NCBI RefSeq assembly: GCF_002999335.1
Contig: NW_020312037.1
Location: forward strand, 310,001 to 374,000
Length of the DNA stretch: 64,000 nucleotides
Source of the DNA: Cyclospora cayetanensis
Taxonomy: Eukaryota > Apicomplexa > Conoidasida > Eucoccidiorida > Eimeriidae
Reading direction: 5' to 3'
Position numbers and translations under genes: made by a program. Each line of letters starts with the position of its first letter. The first letter of the stretch is position 1. Below the pieces are notes generated by a model. That model made no database searches. It was not told the origin of the DNA and worked only from the letters and a program-made list of their open reading frames with translations. Below, in pieces: positions 1-11,990 of this stretch.

Positions 1-82
1 GCTTTTTCCTTGTTTCCCGAATCGATGCGCTGTCAAGCTCCAGGGTATGAATTTTTGTGTGTTCAATACGCCTTGCGTTTAG

Positions 83-3081
83 ATTTGGCCGGAGCTGGCC
101 ATCACTGAGGGTGCCTTCGATATCCTTAGGAACGAGCCGCTGCTGCTGGGCGTTGCTGCGACAACGAAAAAGCAGCATCAGCACACGGAGGAAGAAAACT
201 TGGAGGAGAACCCTCTGCTTTTAGTCAACGGGGAAAAGCCACAGCGGCATGACAACGAGAAGCAGTTCCCTACAGGTTCTGTGCTTGATGTGTTACTAAT
301 GCGCATTCGGATCTTCGGACGCACGACTCCAAATGTTAGTGAACTCCTGAGCAACCAACCAGAGGCGTCAAACCAAAGTCTGGAGGGAAAATGTTTTAGC
401 TGCATGCAAGGGGAGCATCTAAGGAGTATTGCCGTCTGCGTGAATGCATTGTGGATTTTAGGGGAAGAGCAGAGTAGTGCGGGCCTTTATGGACAGCGGC
501 CTCTTCGTGCTGATGTGCGGCGATGGTGCCAACGACTCTGCAGCACTGAGAACAGCTCATGTGGGCCTGGCCCTTTCTAAGGCAAGTCAGCCTTCGGGAG
601 ACTTCCTGCCCTTTGTGGGCTGTGCAGTGTCTGCGCATGCGTAAATACACTCATATGCAGACTAGACAGCTCCCGATACTGGCATGCTGTAGCAGTCGAA
701 GACCTACACGCGATGCGATGCGTGCGCGGGTTTATGCAGTCTGCTGCATCCATTGCGGCTCCATTCACTGCCACTTCAATGCGACCCTCGGCGGTCATCA
801 GTCTTCTCAAGTGGGCCCGTTCTTGCATGCAGTGTTGAGGGCGAGCGACATTTGCTTGCTGGGGAGGAAAACCTTGTGCGAGTGTATCGGCTGCTTTGTT
901 GATACTGATGTAGATGCTGCAGTTGTTGCAGCTCTGGTCGCGTAGTGGGGTATGCATATGTGGTCCTGTGGTAGTGCAGTGTCCGTACAGTAGTGTTGCT
1001 CTTCTCTGTCTTGCAGAGAGGGACGTTGCAGCCTTGCGACGTCGCTGGCAGCGTATAAGTTCATGGTGCTCTATGGACTACTGCTCTCAATGGCAAAGGT
1101 GGTCCTCCTAGTGGCTGCCGGCGGCTCCTGCATGAGTCAAGTACTCTACCTGACGGTGGACGTGGGCGTTTTGCTGGGCATCAGCAACCTAATGGTCCTT
1201 GCGCGGTGCGCCTCAGCCTTGCAGCTCTTTCTGCTCCACGGGGAGCTCAAGTCTTACTACCCAAGGACCCCACTCAGCAAAGTCTGAGAAGCGCATCTTA
1301 GAAAGGACTGGTGCTCCTTGCGTGCTATGAACGCCGGAGACCCACAGGCGCCGCGAGCCAGGCCCTTGCAGCTCGTGAATGAGTTTAAGGGGATCAGATT
1401 AGTATGTATTTCAGCCAGAACGTGTACATTGCCCCCACCCGTTGTCGCCAAAGATCCGGCAGTGTAGGGGTGGTGGCTTCCACTTCTTTTTGTTGCAGGC
1501 CTAAGGAACAACTAAGAATCCGCTCACCCACCTCCAGTTTGCTGGGGCCTACGACCATCACGTCTCTCTGTCTGATGCTCGCCATAAATGCCGCCTTTCT
1601 CGTCACGCTTTACTGTCGGTTGCTGCAGAAAGGTAGGGGCCTCCCAGAGTGCCACTGCTTTCTACCGGCAGGCGCAGAAGACTGCCTCTGGGACTACCGA
1701 TAAAACGCAGCTGCCAGCCTAGACAGTGATTGCCTTCCGTTCAGGCAGACTAAATTGTAGCAGGGTTACGCAGGGAGAGGCGTTTAGCTGTAGTGATACT
1801 CGCTTTGCTTGTGGGAAATGGGGCATTGATACCCTCATCGCTGGCAGTGAAGGTGCATTTTCTACATAACGCCCTGACAACAAGCTGCTTGCTTGTCTCA
1901 GGACACGAGGTAGGAAACTCAGGTGCGTACACATCTAGTGCCATTATATGTTCAGGGCTAGGAATGGACCTGGGGTATCTCCAAGAGCTCCCGCGACAAG
2001 CTTGGTGGATGCGGTCAGCAATAAGGGCTTTCCAGCCACCTCTCCTCGCAGCGTTATTTCTATCCATCATTACCTGGCGCTGCCCAAACGTCTTCTGTGG
2101 GGTTTCTCTTGTTCGCGCACAGCGCTTTGCTCTGTCAGAACTCCGGCCACTTGTTTATCACTTTCTTCTGGGCTTACCGCTTGTTTTATGAGAGGTATAC
2201 CTGGCTCTGGGCCTATTTTTCTATCAGCAACGCCGGTCATAATGAGATACCTGGAATTCGTATCGGTTGGCGTTGCAGGAGTGACAACTACGAGGCCGCC
2301 AGTTTGTCAATTTGGGTGACAGCGCAGCTCGTCAACGCCGGGATGGTCTTCTCGCTCGGCGGCACTCATCGCAAGCGCCTCTGCAGCAACTGGCCTCTAA
2401 TAGCGTACGGCGACTCCTTCCACACGTACTTCTCTACCGCAGCTTCCGTTGGTGCCACTGCTGCCACTGCATTTGCTGTTCCCAGTTCTCTCTTCTGTAA
2501 GAGCACCGAGGCTTCCTCCTCAGGCCTCAGCTGTGCGCAGCTGCACAGCGGATCCGCTAAGAGCAGTGTCGAAGAGCTCAAAACCCACTGGGTGGTGCAA
2601 ATGCGCAAACACATTATACGGGCATTCTTCTGGAATCTAGTGATGCCCTCTGTCCTTTTCAGAGTTTGTTGTGGTCTCCACGCGCTTTTAATCGGCTTGG
2701 TCCTAATGCCGCCAAATACCTTGGGGTGCCTGTACCGCATCAACTGCACTGACGAACTCTCCCGCTCACTAGACCTGCCTCTCCCAGCATGGGCCTCAAG
2801 AGCGGCAACCCGCATGCCCCTCTACAATCCCCAAGGCCATACGCTTTTCCCAGCTTCCTGGAAGGCAAGCAGTGATATAGGGTGTCCCCTGCACTTCCGG
2901 GTAGCAATTCCTCTTGTGTCAGCACTATATTCTTGCTTCTGATGTTCCGTGGTCCCAGTTTATCCTTAGTGCGCCAGCAGCTGCTACATTTAGAGTCCTT
3001 CTTACACGGAGAAGCTGTTCGAGCCTTGAAATCTTTTCCTTGTTGCGTCTTGCTAATGATAGGTTGAGCTACTGGCTCTGA
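83..3081 (+). CDS. P5B-type cation/polyamine-transporting P-type ATPase, C-terminal part (gene enters from the left edge)
   Basis: Seen: an exon begins after an AG at 81-82 and reads ELAITEGAFDIL, then RIFGRTTPNVSELL, matching the end of the nucleotide-binding domain. Next, a frame starting at 498 gives VLMCGDGANDSAALRTAHVG, the P-type hinge motif. The following exon reads REGRCSLATSLAAYKFM and LYLTVDVGV, then PTSSLLGPTTITSL, and finally DNYEAASLS and GGTHRKRLCSNWPL (about 2290-2400), which follow the transmembrane M5-M10 layout of P5B ATPases (ATP13A2 group). The C-terminus uses a possible 58-nt GC-AG intron (2865-2922), phase 0, ending at TGA 3079-3081. The phosphorylation DKTGT motif lies outside the window. 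Known of the family: endolysosomal polyamine or cation export. Inference: an organelle membrane transporter. Internal exon borders other than those named are uncertain. Confidence 0.88.
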
Positions 3082-4070
3082 CATACCTAAATGTTGCGGC
3101 AAACTTCTTGGCGGCGAAGGCCCTCAATGCACGGGTCGTTAATACGCAGATCCGCCGGCTGTTCAGGACCCCGGGGGACTCCGCGGACCTCCGTGTGTGA
3201 GGCAAAGGCGGGGATTGAGCCAGCCGGCGGGGTACAACCAAATGAGACAGGAGGAGGCGTGCTTGGCCTAGGCCCTTATTGAGACAGATTTGTTGAACCT
3301 TGTTTGAGGCAGGGCCTGTTATGTTTGAGGTCCCTAGTTCCGTGAACGTGAACATTGGGCAGCCATGGTGTGCGTCTGCAGCCACAATATTTCCAGGGCC
3401 ATCTAAAGTCATCTAAGCATGCATATATTTACATGTAAGCTTGACTGCCAAATATGCGTGCATCTACTTGTATTTAAATGTGGAAAAGCTGCTTCTGCAA
3501 CGATGCACGTGACAATATATGCAACAATACAAAACGGTATGCGTTGGTTACTGTACACCTATGTTCGCAAAATCGCGTGTGCATCCCAGTATGGCGCTCA
3601 AGCCTCCTGAGCACGTCTGTATCAGTACGTCAAACAGCATTTCCTTGCCTCATATTACTTGAACCGCAGCGAATTCTAGAAGCGTATATACATTGGGCTA
3701 CAGTTAACGTGCAGCTGCAGTATGGGAAGCGGCGTATCTGCTTTGAGCGCCTTTCGGCGCTGCGTTGCAACACGGCTACGTCCACGCACAGGCAACTACG
3801 GATTCGCGCGCCTGCCAGCTGGATGCATACACGGCGTACATAAAAGCCTGTAACTCCAAAACAACTTGTGGCATTATCAGTGAGTTTGCCAGTACACGCC
3901 AAAGTTCCGCTCCTCTAGCCCAAATGACGAGCCATCCGGGCGGCCCGCTGCTATCAGCGAAGTCACAGGCGCCCCGTCCTCCCCCCTGCGCCCCTTGCTG
4001 CTGCCTATGATGCTTCTTTGTACTATGCTTGGACTGAGAGAAAAACAGGATTTCTCTACCCACCTTGATC
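3082..4070. other. Convergent intergenic spacer
   Basis: Lies between the stop of the P5B ATPase (+) and the stop of the hydrolase gene (-), so it should hold both 3' UTRs. Short open frames occur on both strands (for example 3053-3412 on minus), but none has recognisable protein features or splice continuity with a neighbour. Confidence 0.6.
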
Positions 4071-7000
4071 TTAGATGTCACTGTCGAATATGGACGTGAG
4101 CGACGAGGGGGCCACACGATAAACCCACACGTTTCCTTCTCTCCGGTCTAACCGAGAGGTCCTGTGTCGGGCCCTCTTGCGCGTTACTATCAGTTCTCTG
4201 CAAGTGCAAAGAGCCCAATCCATTATAACGGACAGCAGGAAGCAGAGAGAATCAGGCGTATAATCGTAAATAGCAGGTACACGGTAGCCCGCAGATACAG
4301 GCATCTACCTGTCTACCACGGCACGTAAACGCTATAAGCAAGAGCAAGGGTCCTCCAGGATGGCAGCAGTGCGACAGCATGAAGGTGGGGTATTAGGCTT
4401 CGGCAAGTTGCAGTGATGATGCTGGAGAGCCAGTAGACAGCGAGCTTACCGCAAGTCCTCGATGACCTCTCGGTTGAGGGACCAGTACGAGTGGCGCAAT
4501 GCGTGCACGTTGCTCCCCAGCCATGTCATATCTATGACGTCCACGTCTGCAAGCAGTCACAGCCACACCGATAACAAATGCGCAGTTCTCCTGTAGGCCC
4601 CTGCCACCAGCAAATCGAACGTCCAAGGAATGTCTACAGGTGGCATCCGGAAATAGGCGTCTACCAAGGCCTTCGACAGATGGGAAGAACATGGATGTTG
4701 GTGCATGTTTGGGGATCATGTGTTTGTTAGAGCTGCTACACGGCCAGTTTAGGCTTCCTCACCCAGCCAGTCTCGCGTATCTGCGTGCAAGTGCTCCGGT
4801 TCATATCCCTGGAAATAAGCTGTGCTACTGGCATAGAGAGGAGGTTTGCGCAAATCGTTTTCCTGCTCTCCAACACAGCTTTCTGAATCGTTGGACCTCG
4901 CATAAAGGCCAAAGACGCTCCGCCCTAGCGCTTGCTTCCCGCTGAAGAGCTCAGACCACCACAGGGCCTACGGAAAAACGACGGCACAGATAGGCGATGT
5001 GAGTGGATAAGTGAAAGTCCATAATGCCACGCCGTCGTACTACAGCAGCGAGGGCTTCATGTGTCTGCCTTTAGGCCTTGATCACTCCCAGCTTCCGGCT
5101 GCTGCTAAGCACGTGATTTCTGGAAAAGCAAACCCGGAACCACTGACTCCATCATGAGCGTCACAGAATATAGAAATGTTGCTGCAGTACTGCCGAAGGA
5201 AAGAGTACTCCTGGAAGCAAGACACGCAAGAAGCACACAGGTTACTCTATCGATGCTTTGCTTGAGTGCATAAGAAAGAGGCAGATAGATACCCTGTAGG
5301 CGTATATATACAACCACTTTCTTCGCCTTTAGGAGACAGAAACGGAACACAGGTAATTGGGCTAAACTTTCCAGTGCGCGGACAGTGGACGGCAAACATT
5401 CATACATCAAGACAGAAAGGCGTCTACCAATACGATGCCGTTTCTCTGACATAGGTTCATGCATTAGTGCGTAGACGCCCACCTTAGCGACGAAATCATC
5501 CAGGAAAAACTCAGGATTCAGGAAGTTGAGAGATACGATGTGCAACTTTCTTTGATCCGCAAGGCGTAGCTGCGCGTGGCCGTCCCCGAGGTCCTCGAGA
5601 TGCGTCATTTTTAACAGCATGCTACAACGACACACGCATAGCTAGGAGGCTACGTAATTGCATCTAGGCGTGTCCGTATATCGAAGAACGCAGCATTGCA
5701 ATTAAAAACGGGGCCCCCGATACACTGCACACCACATATACCACTCGTCAGGTCCTGCTCTTCCATGTCCCCATACAAGACTTCCTGGGTGCATGCGGCG
5801 CCAGCTAGGCTCACTCTTCCTGCTCTATCCTGTGGAGGCTCATGATGAGCATGCGCGATCCCAAGCTGTGTGCCAGCAAGTGTATCTGCCGAATGCCTGC
5901 GATAACAGGCCAGAACACACAGAACGAATACCTGTGAGCCGCATCTTCAACGACTTTGTTCACATGTACCAGAAAAATCACGAGCGCATATGTTGTAGCA
6001 AGAGGTAATGCAATTACAGCTGGGTGCCAGAAGACAAGTATATATATTTTGCGAGGATATCCATCGTAGATGAAAGCACTTGTGGTTGTCCTGGAGTCGA
6101 TGTAGAGGTAAACACAAACATTGTTTGTATATATCCCTATGAGCACTGATATGCATAAGACGACCCCCTCTTGTGATTGCTATTCAGGTGGGCACTCCAT
6201 GCAGAGTTGTGGAACAGGTTGTGTGCAAAATGTGCAAGCACCTCTCTAGCGTTCACTGCACGAAACTCGCAATTGATAACACAGTACATGCTAATCTTCA
6301 CGGGTAAGCATCAGAAGTCTGTGTGCACAATGTACTGCTTGCTGGGCATTTGGCATGTAGCAATGAGATCCCAGTTGGGAGGTGCATGCCCTTACCGTTA
6401 TCTCTGAGGGACTTGAGAAAATCTGTAAAGGCAGCATGTAGTTGTGGGTTTTTTGCGTTTTCCCTGGCGTCGAAAAACTCCATAAAATTTTCCCCCGCCG
6501 GCCAAGTGAAGAGAAAAGGCTTTATATAGGGGGGGAAATTTCCGAAAGCAGCCATCTGGGCCATGATCTGCATGGACTGCACGTCATTCGTGTTGTACCC
6601 ATGCACAAACACCATAGCCTCCGGCAGACCTGCCTCCTCGGCGCGACGCCACCCCTCGACGTGCAACTCAGGCTGTTCCTGCAGCAAAAAAATGAGGTCA
6701 ACAAGGGAATCAAGTGGCTTATGCGGCAGTCAAGTTGAAGTACTGCCAGCATGTACAGTAATCCCGACAAGCAGCTATTCAAAACCCATGACCTTCGTAA
6801 AGAGGAAGGCAGCCATCAGTCCAAGCCAGCACCAATGATGCGCCGGGAGCATGTCCTGGGAGGAAGCACAGCGGCGAGGCAGACCCTATTCACAGGAAAC
6901 GCTCTATGCATAGCGACAGTGGAGGGCTGACCTCTGCCCAAGCAAATGGCTTGTCCAATCGGTTCATTGGATCCAGAACGTTGGTGACTCTGCTGTTTCG

Positions 7001-10000
7001 AAGTTCACGCCCAGGTGAGAGGCGTGGGGGTTCTACTTGAGGAAGCCTTAGGAGAGGCTGCTTGACTGTCACAACGAGGGACTTGCCCAAGGTGTCGTAG
7101 GTCTGTCTCCTGATGCGGGGCTTCTCCTGAATAAAATCTTCAAGAGGCTTATTTCCCGCATGTACCATCTTAAAAGCCCGGCGAATGTCAACCTGCCTCA
7201 TGTTCTGCTTCACCTGGAGAGCATGTCCCAGCCTAAGTCAAATGATGAACACGTTCACCAAAGTGCGTAGATCTTGCCGCGATCGATTGCGGCCCTCGGC
7301 GGCCCTTCAAAGAGAGCGACATCACAGCGCTGTGGGGTTGACAGGCACAGCGACTCAGTGCCACCGATTTAAAGACCCGCCTGAGCCCTTTCTGTTTAAG
7401 CTAAACCGGCCATACTAGAAGGATCGCCTTGAATAAGGGTTCCCACATCCGCGGTCTAAACCCATCAACACTTGATCACTGAAAAATTGTGACTATGCGC
7501 GGTGTGCCTCCCTGCATACCTCTGGTGGAGACCCTTGGCGCGGGTCTGCGAGACCGATACTTTCCTCTTGACTCCGTGAGGAGGCTTATCAGCTAACGCA
7601 TGCACTGGTAAGTTGTAGTCCGCAGAGGCCTCTCCGAATAGACACTGATCTCCGTTCATCTCAGGCGCCTCTGAAGGGTCCAAGTGAGGTCCATCCTTCG
7701 GTCCTGTGACTGCCAGCAGCTCAGCGGTTGGCACCCACCCACCCACGTACAAACCTGTAAGGCCACCAACAGCACAGCAGTGAAACCAACTCCGCGTCAA
7801 AATGTCCGAACATGCAGTTTCCACTTGGCTCTCTACATTTCCGCTACTCACCAACTCTCCCCAAGTGACTCCCTATCCCGATTCTCATGCGTGCATTTCT
7901 GTCTTTCTGGCGATCTCTGTCTTCTATCTCTGTCCCCCACTCCCAGCTGCTTTCTCACCATGTTCCACATCTACTGTGATGTGAAGTTCAGTCTTGTCCG
8001 CAAGACCAAAGTTAGGCAGCTGCGGTTCAGTCATACAATATCCAAGTCAAAACCTAGGTTCCCTCATTGATGGCTCAGAGCCCCACATTTCTACTCAGAA
8101 ACCTAGATGGCATTTCAGATGCTGGCCACACCCTGGGAAGCACTGGATATGCCTGACTTTGTTTGACTGAAAGGAAGTGTGCCTGCAAGTGTCTGTCTGT
8201 GTGTCTGCGCTTTAGGCAAATGCTTTCTCATCAGCCTTACGTGTGGATCCATCCGCTCAATCACAAGCCTCATCGAATGCTTATAGTATTCGTCTTTACT
8301 TATACTGGCATGATTATGGTCTGATCGCCACTTGAAAAGACCCTGCGCCTTTCGTCGGACAGCTGCTGGGATCATCGAGGCCTGCCACATCAACCGATGT
8401 CCCGAATGCGCCTTACCAAAGTCAACTGCAACGAATCACACGAGTAGAGGAGGAACGTTGACAGCATTGCACCGCAGGAAAAGGGAATCTAACGAGGATG
8501 CCGCGCAGAAAGGTTCCAAGTAACCTTCAATGGCGGCAGTAGAAGCTTTTCGATTTTTTTAATTCAATACCAGTGTTGCTCCTGTTGCGGTCTTTACTCA
8601 AATCCTCACAGGATTGTGTTTTGGGGGTAGGCCGGATTTCTAACTGAGAAATGTCTCGATCGGCCGGCAAGGTTTCAGAAACTGCTCTGAGAAAGCCGCA
8701 CGGAATGAAAAGATCGACAGAAGCCACATTTGAAACGGCAAAGTCTCTATTAAGAAAGGGGCCCTGAAGACTCATACTAGACACTGAAGGTACGAATCGC
8801 GCTCTCCTGTCCGTTCGCAAGGTTTCCACCTCCCTGGAAAGCAGTACACGCTTGAGGTGGTCTTGATGCTTTGGTTTTAAGCGGAGCCCGGATAAGGGGG
8901 AACGATCTCTGGTGAGCATTTCGTCGAAAGCCACTCACCGCTCTCTTCCGTGAGAAAGGGTCGCCACCGGCTCTTGCAACTCCTCAGCGTCCCGAGAGAC
9001 CAAAACAGCTGCTGCTGGCTTTGTGTGGCCCATCAAACCCTTAGCGATCGTCGGGAGCTGCCCATGCACCGCATCTTCACTCAAACCAGAATCCATTGTG
9101 TAGGTTGTCACTCGCGGGAAGGTGCGGAAGAACGCGCCACTGACGCAACACTCCGCGTCCGATATCCCTAAATAAGAAATCCCGCATGAACAATGGGCAA
9201 CGAGAGCTTGCATGGAGAAGGAGCAATAAGAAGTAAAGAAGGCGAGACAGAACAAGAAAGCGAACACACGCGAAGAATATGGGAGAACAAGAGTTGAAAG
9301 AGAAGAAGCATAGTACAGCTTAGAGCTCGATATACAGGATCTTTGTCCTTCCATGACAAACCGGAGAGAGGATACACATGGAAGAGTACAAGACACATAC
9401 AAACGAACTCGAATGAAAAACAAGAGAAAGTGGTAGAAACACCACCCAGCACAGCGTATGATGGTAGACTACAGAAAGTCCTGCAACCACATCAGAATCC
9501 CCTTCCAGCGGTACCGAAAATCCCCTATTAAAGGAATCAGCAAGAAGATCGACCATGCTTTTCTTCCTCTTGGCTCCACCTACAAGGGTCTCACCAAAAG
9601 TAGTGTCAAAACGGAGGACGCCTTTTTTGGCCTTGCACCAAGCGATGCGTATGCACATAAAGCCTGAACCAGTTCCGAACTCGCGGCTTTTGAAAGGGCC
9701 AATGGGTTTCCCTGAAACAATGCAAGCATGCTCTGCACTCACGAAGAGCCATCCTTCAAGCAGCAAAGTAGAAGGCCGGCACACAGCTGCAACGCCAAAG
9801 ATGTAGTTGATAGGGGAAAACAGGGAAAATAAGAGGGAAACATGCACCAGCAGGTACAGAGAAGGCTCAAACAAGCGGACATGGCAGTAGGAACGGAAAG
9901 GAACGGAGACGTTAAGGCGAAGGAGGCACAAATATGGCCTATTTGGCAAGAAGCATTAAAAGGTTGAAAGAGATTTGGACACAAGGTTTCGCTGAAGAGC

Positions 10001-11990
10001 ACTGATGATAATGCCACGACAAGCGTGAGTGCAGCATCTCGTCCAGAGCGAATGCGAGTAGAGCAGGCAAAAGAAAACTAAGAGCTGATGTGCATTCAAA
10101 GAAGAATTATAAGAACGCAACACCAAGAAACTTACCGTGATACCAGTACCCGACAATGGACTCTCCATGGAATGCGTCTGACTGCCAGCGGCCAAACCCG
10201 TGCGGTCTCTCTTCGCTGTCTACCTGTCCTACGTAGAAAACCACGGACACGGGGCCCAAGGTACAGTTCTTCTGGCGGCGCCAGAATAATAGAGATCGAC
10301 CCCACGATTGCAGCCATTGCTTGAACGAGTGACCATGGGCCTCAAAATACATCCCTGTATTGTTCCTGGCCTGCTCGTCGGCTGAAAAGACACATAACGC
10401 CCTGCTAACGAAGAACTGTGTGCCCTCAATACCCAGGTAGGCCAAAGAAAAACGCTGTAGAGACCGGCATAGCGCAACCTGCAGTATTCCTGATATTGAG
10501 AACCAGCTCTTTTCCCCTCAAGTGACGGCCAAGGGGACTCTTGCTGGAGGGAGCCTAACAGGCCAACTACACGCCCCAGAATAAATAAGGGGCAGTGAAT
10601 ACCGCGCCTGCGAGGGGGCTGTCAAAGCGATCAGAGTGACGGGAATAAAGAAATAGAACTCTTGTACGAGCTCACTGCTTCTGGCCCTTGGCCCGGCTGC
10701 CTCCACGGTACGCTTGACGGCGTCTGGGATGTCGAGTTTGATCTTGTGCTTTTTGACAAGACGCCACAGACGAATGGAGTACTTGCAGAACCACCACTCA
10801 TATAGCCTTGGCCAATATAGGCTGTTGAATGCCGAACAGACAAACATCAAGAGTTGTAACTGCGTGTAAACGGCATTGATGAGCAGCACTGTGCGAGTTC
10901 TGAGATGCTCCAACGGCTTCCCGGGAGCACAAACTAACATTCCCTCCCTGGTATACCAGATCTGGATTGAAAACCCGATGCAAACGAGTAGGGTAGAGAA
11001 GAGCTGCGAGACTTTAAATGAAGCCCTGAGCATGAGCGGCCCCGCGAACTTCAGAGCAAGTAAGTACGTCAGCAGTGTAGATGAAAAGCAATAGATAAAA
11101 AAGCCTCCTTCGCCCGTACTCGCATTAATGAATGGTTTCTTCGTCAGATCCCATCCATCATCCGGGCATGCCATAAGCCCCGCGAGAACTGCGAGAAATT
11201 GTGTCGTCAGAATCCACGCAGCAACCCCATTCAATGTACAAGTTCCAAACACCCCGTGGTGTGCCCTAGCGAACTCCCGCAGTTTCATGTGCACAAGAGG
11301 CTCCCTAAAGCTCCCAAGCGGAGAACGAATATACATTGTACGATTCAAAGCTGCAACATCCAGTGTCGCAGTGCTGCTTGGAGCAGCGCTGCCCTCACTA
11401 GCAGGTCCAAATTGAGCAGGCACTGAAAAAATATCCCCTGCAGACGCTCCGCGCTGGATGGGCAGGTCTCCCCATGCGGCCTCCAAGGGCAGGAAGCCAG
11501 AGGGAGTTTCGCTCGACTTCTTCACAGACATGGATATGGGGGAGGCGCTGCATGCATCTTCAAGAGGAGCATCACTAGGATGAGGGAGCCCGTGGGCGGC
11601 GGTTCCTGCAGGCCCAACGAACCCCCCTTGATGGCCCTCTGAGGGAGGATGCAGGGAACCAACTGGATCCTCTGCTCGCATAACTTCAGTGGCGCGCTGC
11701 GGATCCTGACTCTCTGACTGCAATGTAGGTATTGCGGAAGCCTGGGGTGGCTGAGTTTTCGGTCGAGGCCCCTTCTGGGATATTGGCTGAGAGCGACGGC
11801 CCGTAACAGGCGTCCGGGAAGAGCCTGAGACCGGAAGCAGCCCTGTGCTCTCAAAAGATCCCTTGGCGCCACTAGACGAATCGCACGAGACGGCTCCATC
11901 TTCAACGCTTGGGGCCTGGGATCTTTCTTCGTGTTTCGAAACGGCTCCCACAGGAGGCGCTAGCGAAGGCCTCCACGTGTAAGTCGCCAT
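4071..11990 (-). CDS. Multi-exon membrane protein with MORN-like segment and C-terminal DUF900-type alpha/beta hydrolase
   Basis: Seen: the first long exon (from ATG 11990) has a Ser/Pro-rich N-terminus of about 190 residues, then at least four hydrophobic segments (AAWILTTQFLAVLAGL, FIYCFSSTLLTYLLAL, LFSTLLVCIGFSIQIW, LLINAVYTQLQLLMFV). An exon near 10450-10145 carries a MORN-like stretch (HGFGRW, GYWYHG) that splices in phase to GKPIGPFKSREFG. Further exons follow near 9170-8945, 8830, 8390, 7800, 7200. The exon at 6690-6400 has VFVHGYNTND and FLFTWPAGENFMEFF; about 5900-5812 gives IHLLAHSLGSRM, the nucleophile elbow. The exon 4546-4450 (DVDVIDMTWLG, ALRHSYWSLN) joins in phase to the last exon 4197-4071 (ELIVTRKRARHR). 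Family knowledge: DUF900 proteins are predicted serine esterases/lipases. Inference: a membrane-tethered lipid hydrolase. Whether the membrane exon and the hydrolase belong to one transcript is not proven; the 10518 donor is unclear. Confidence 0.8.
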
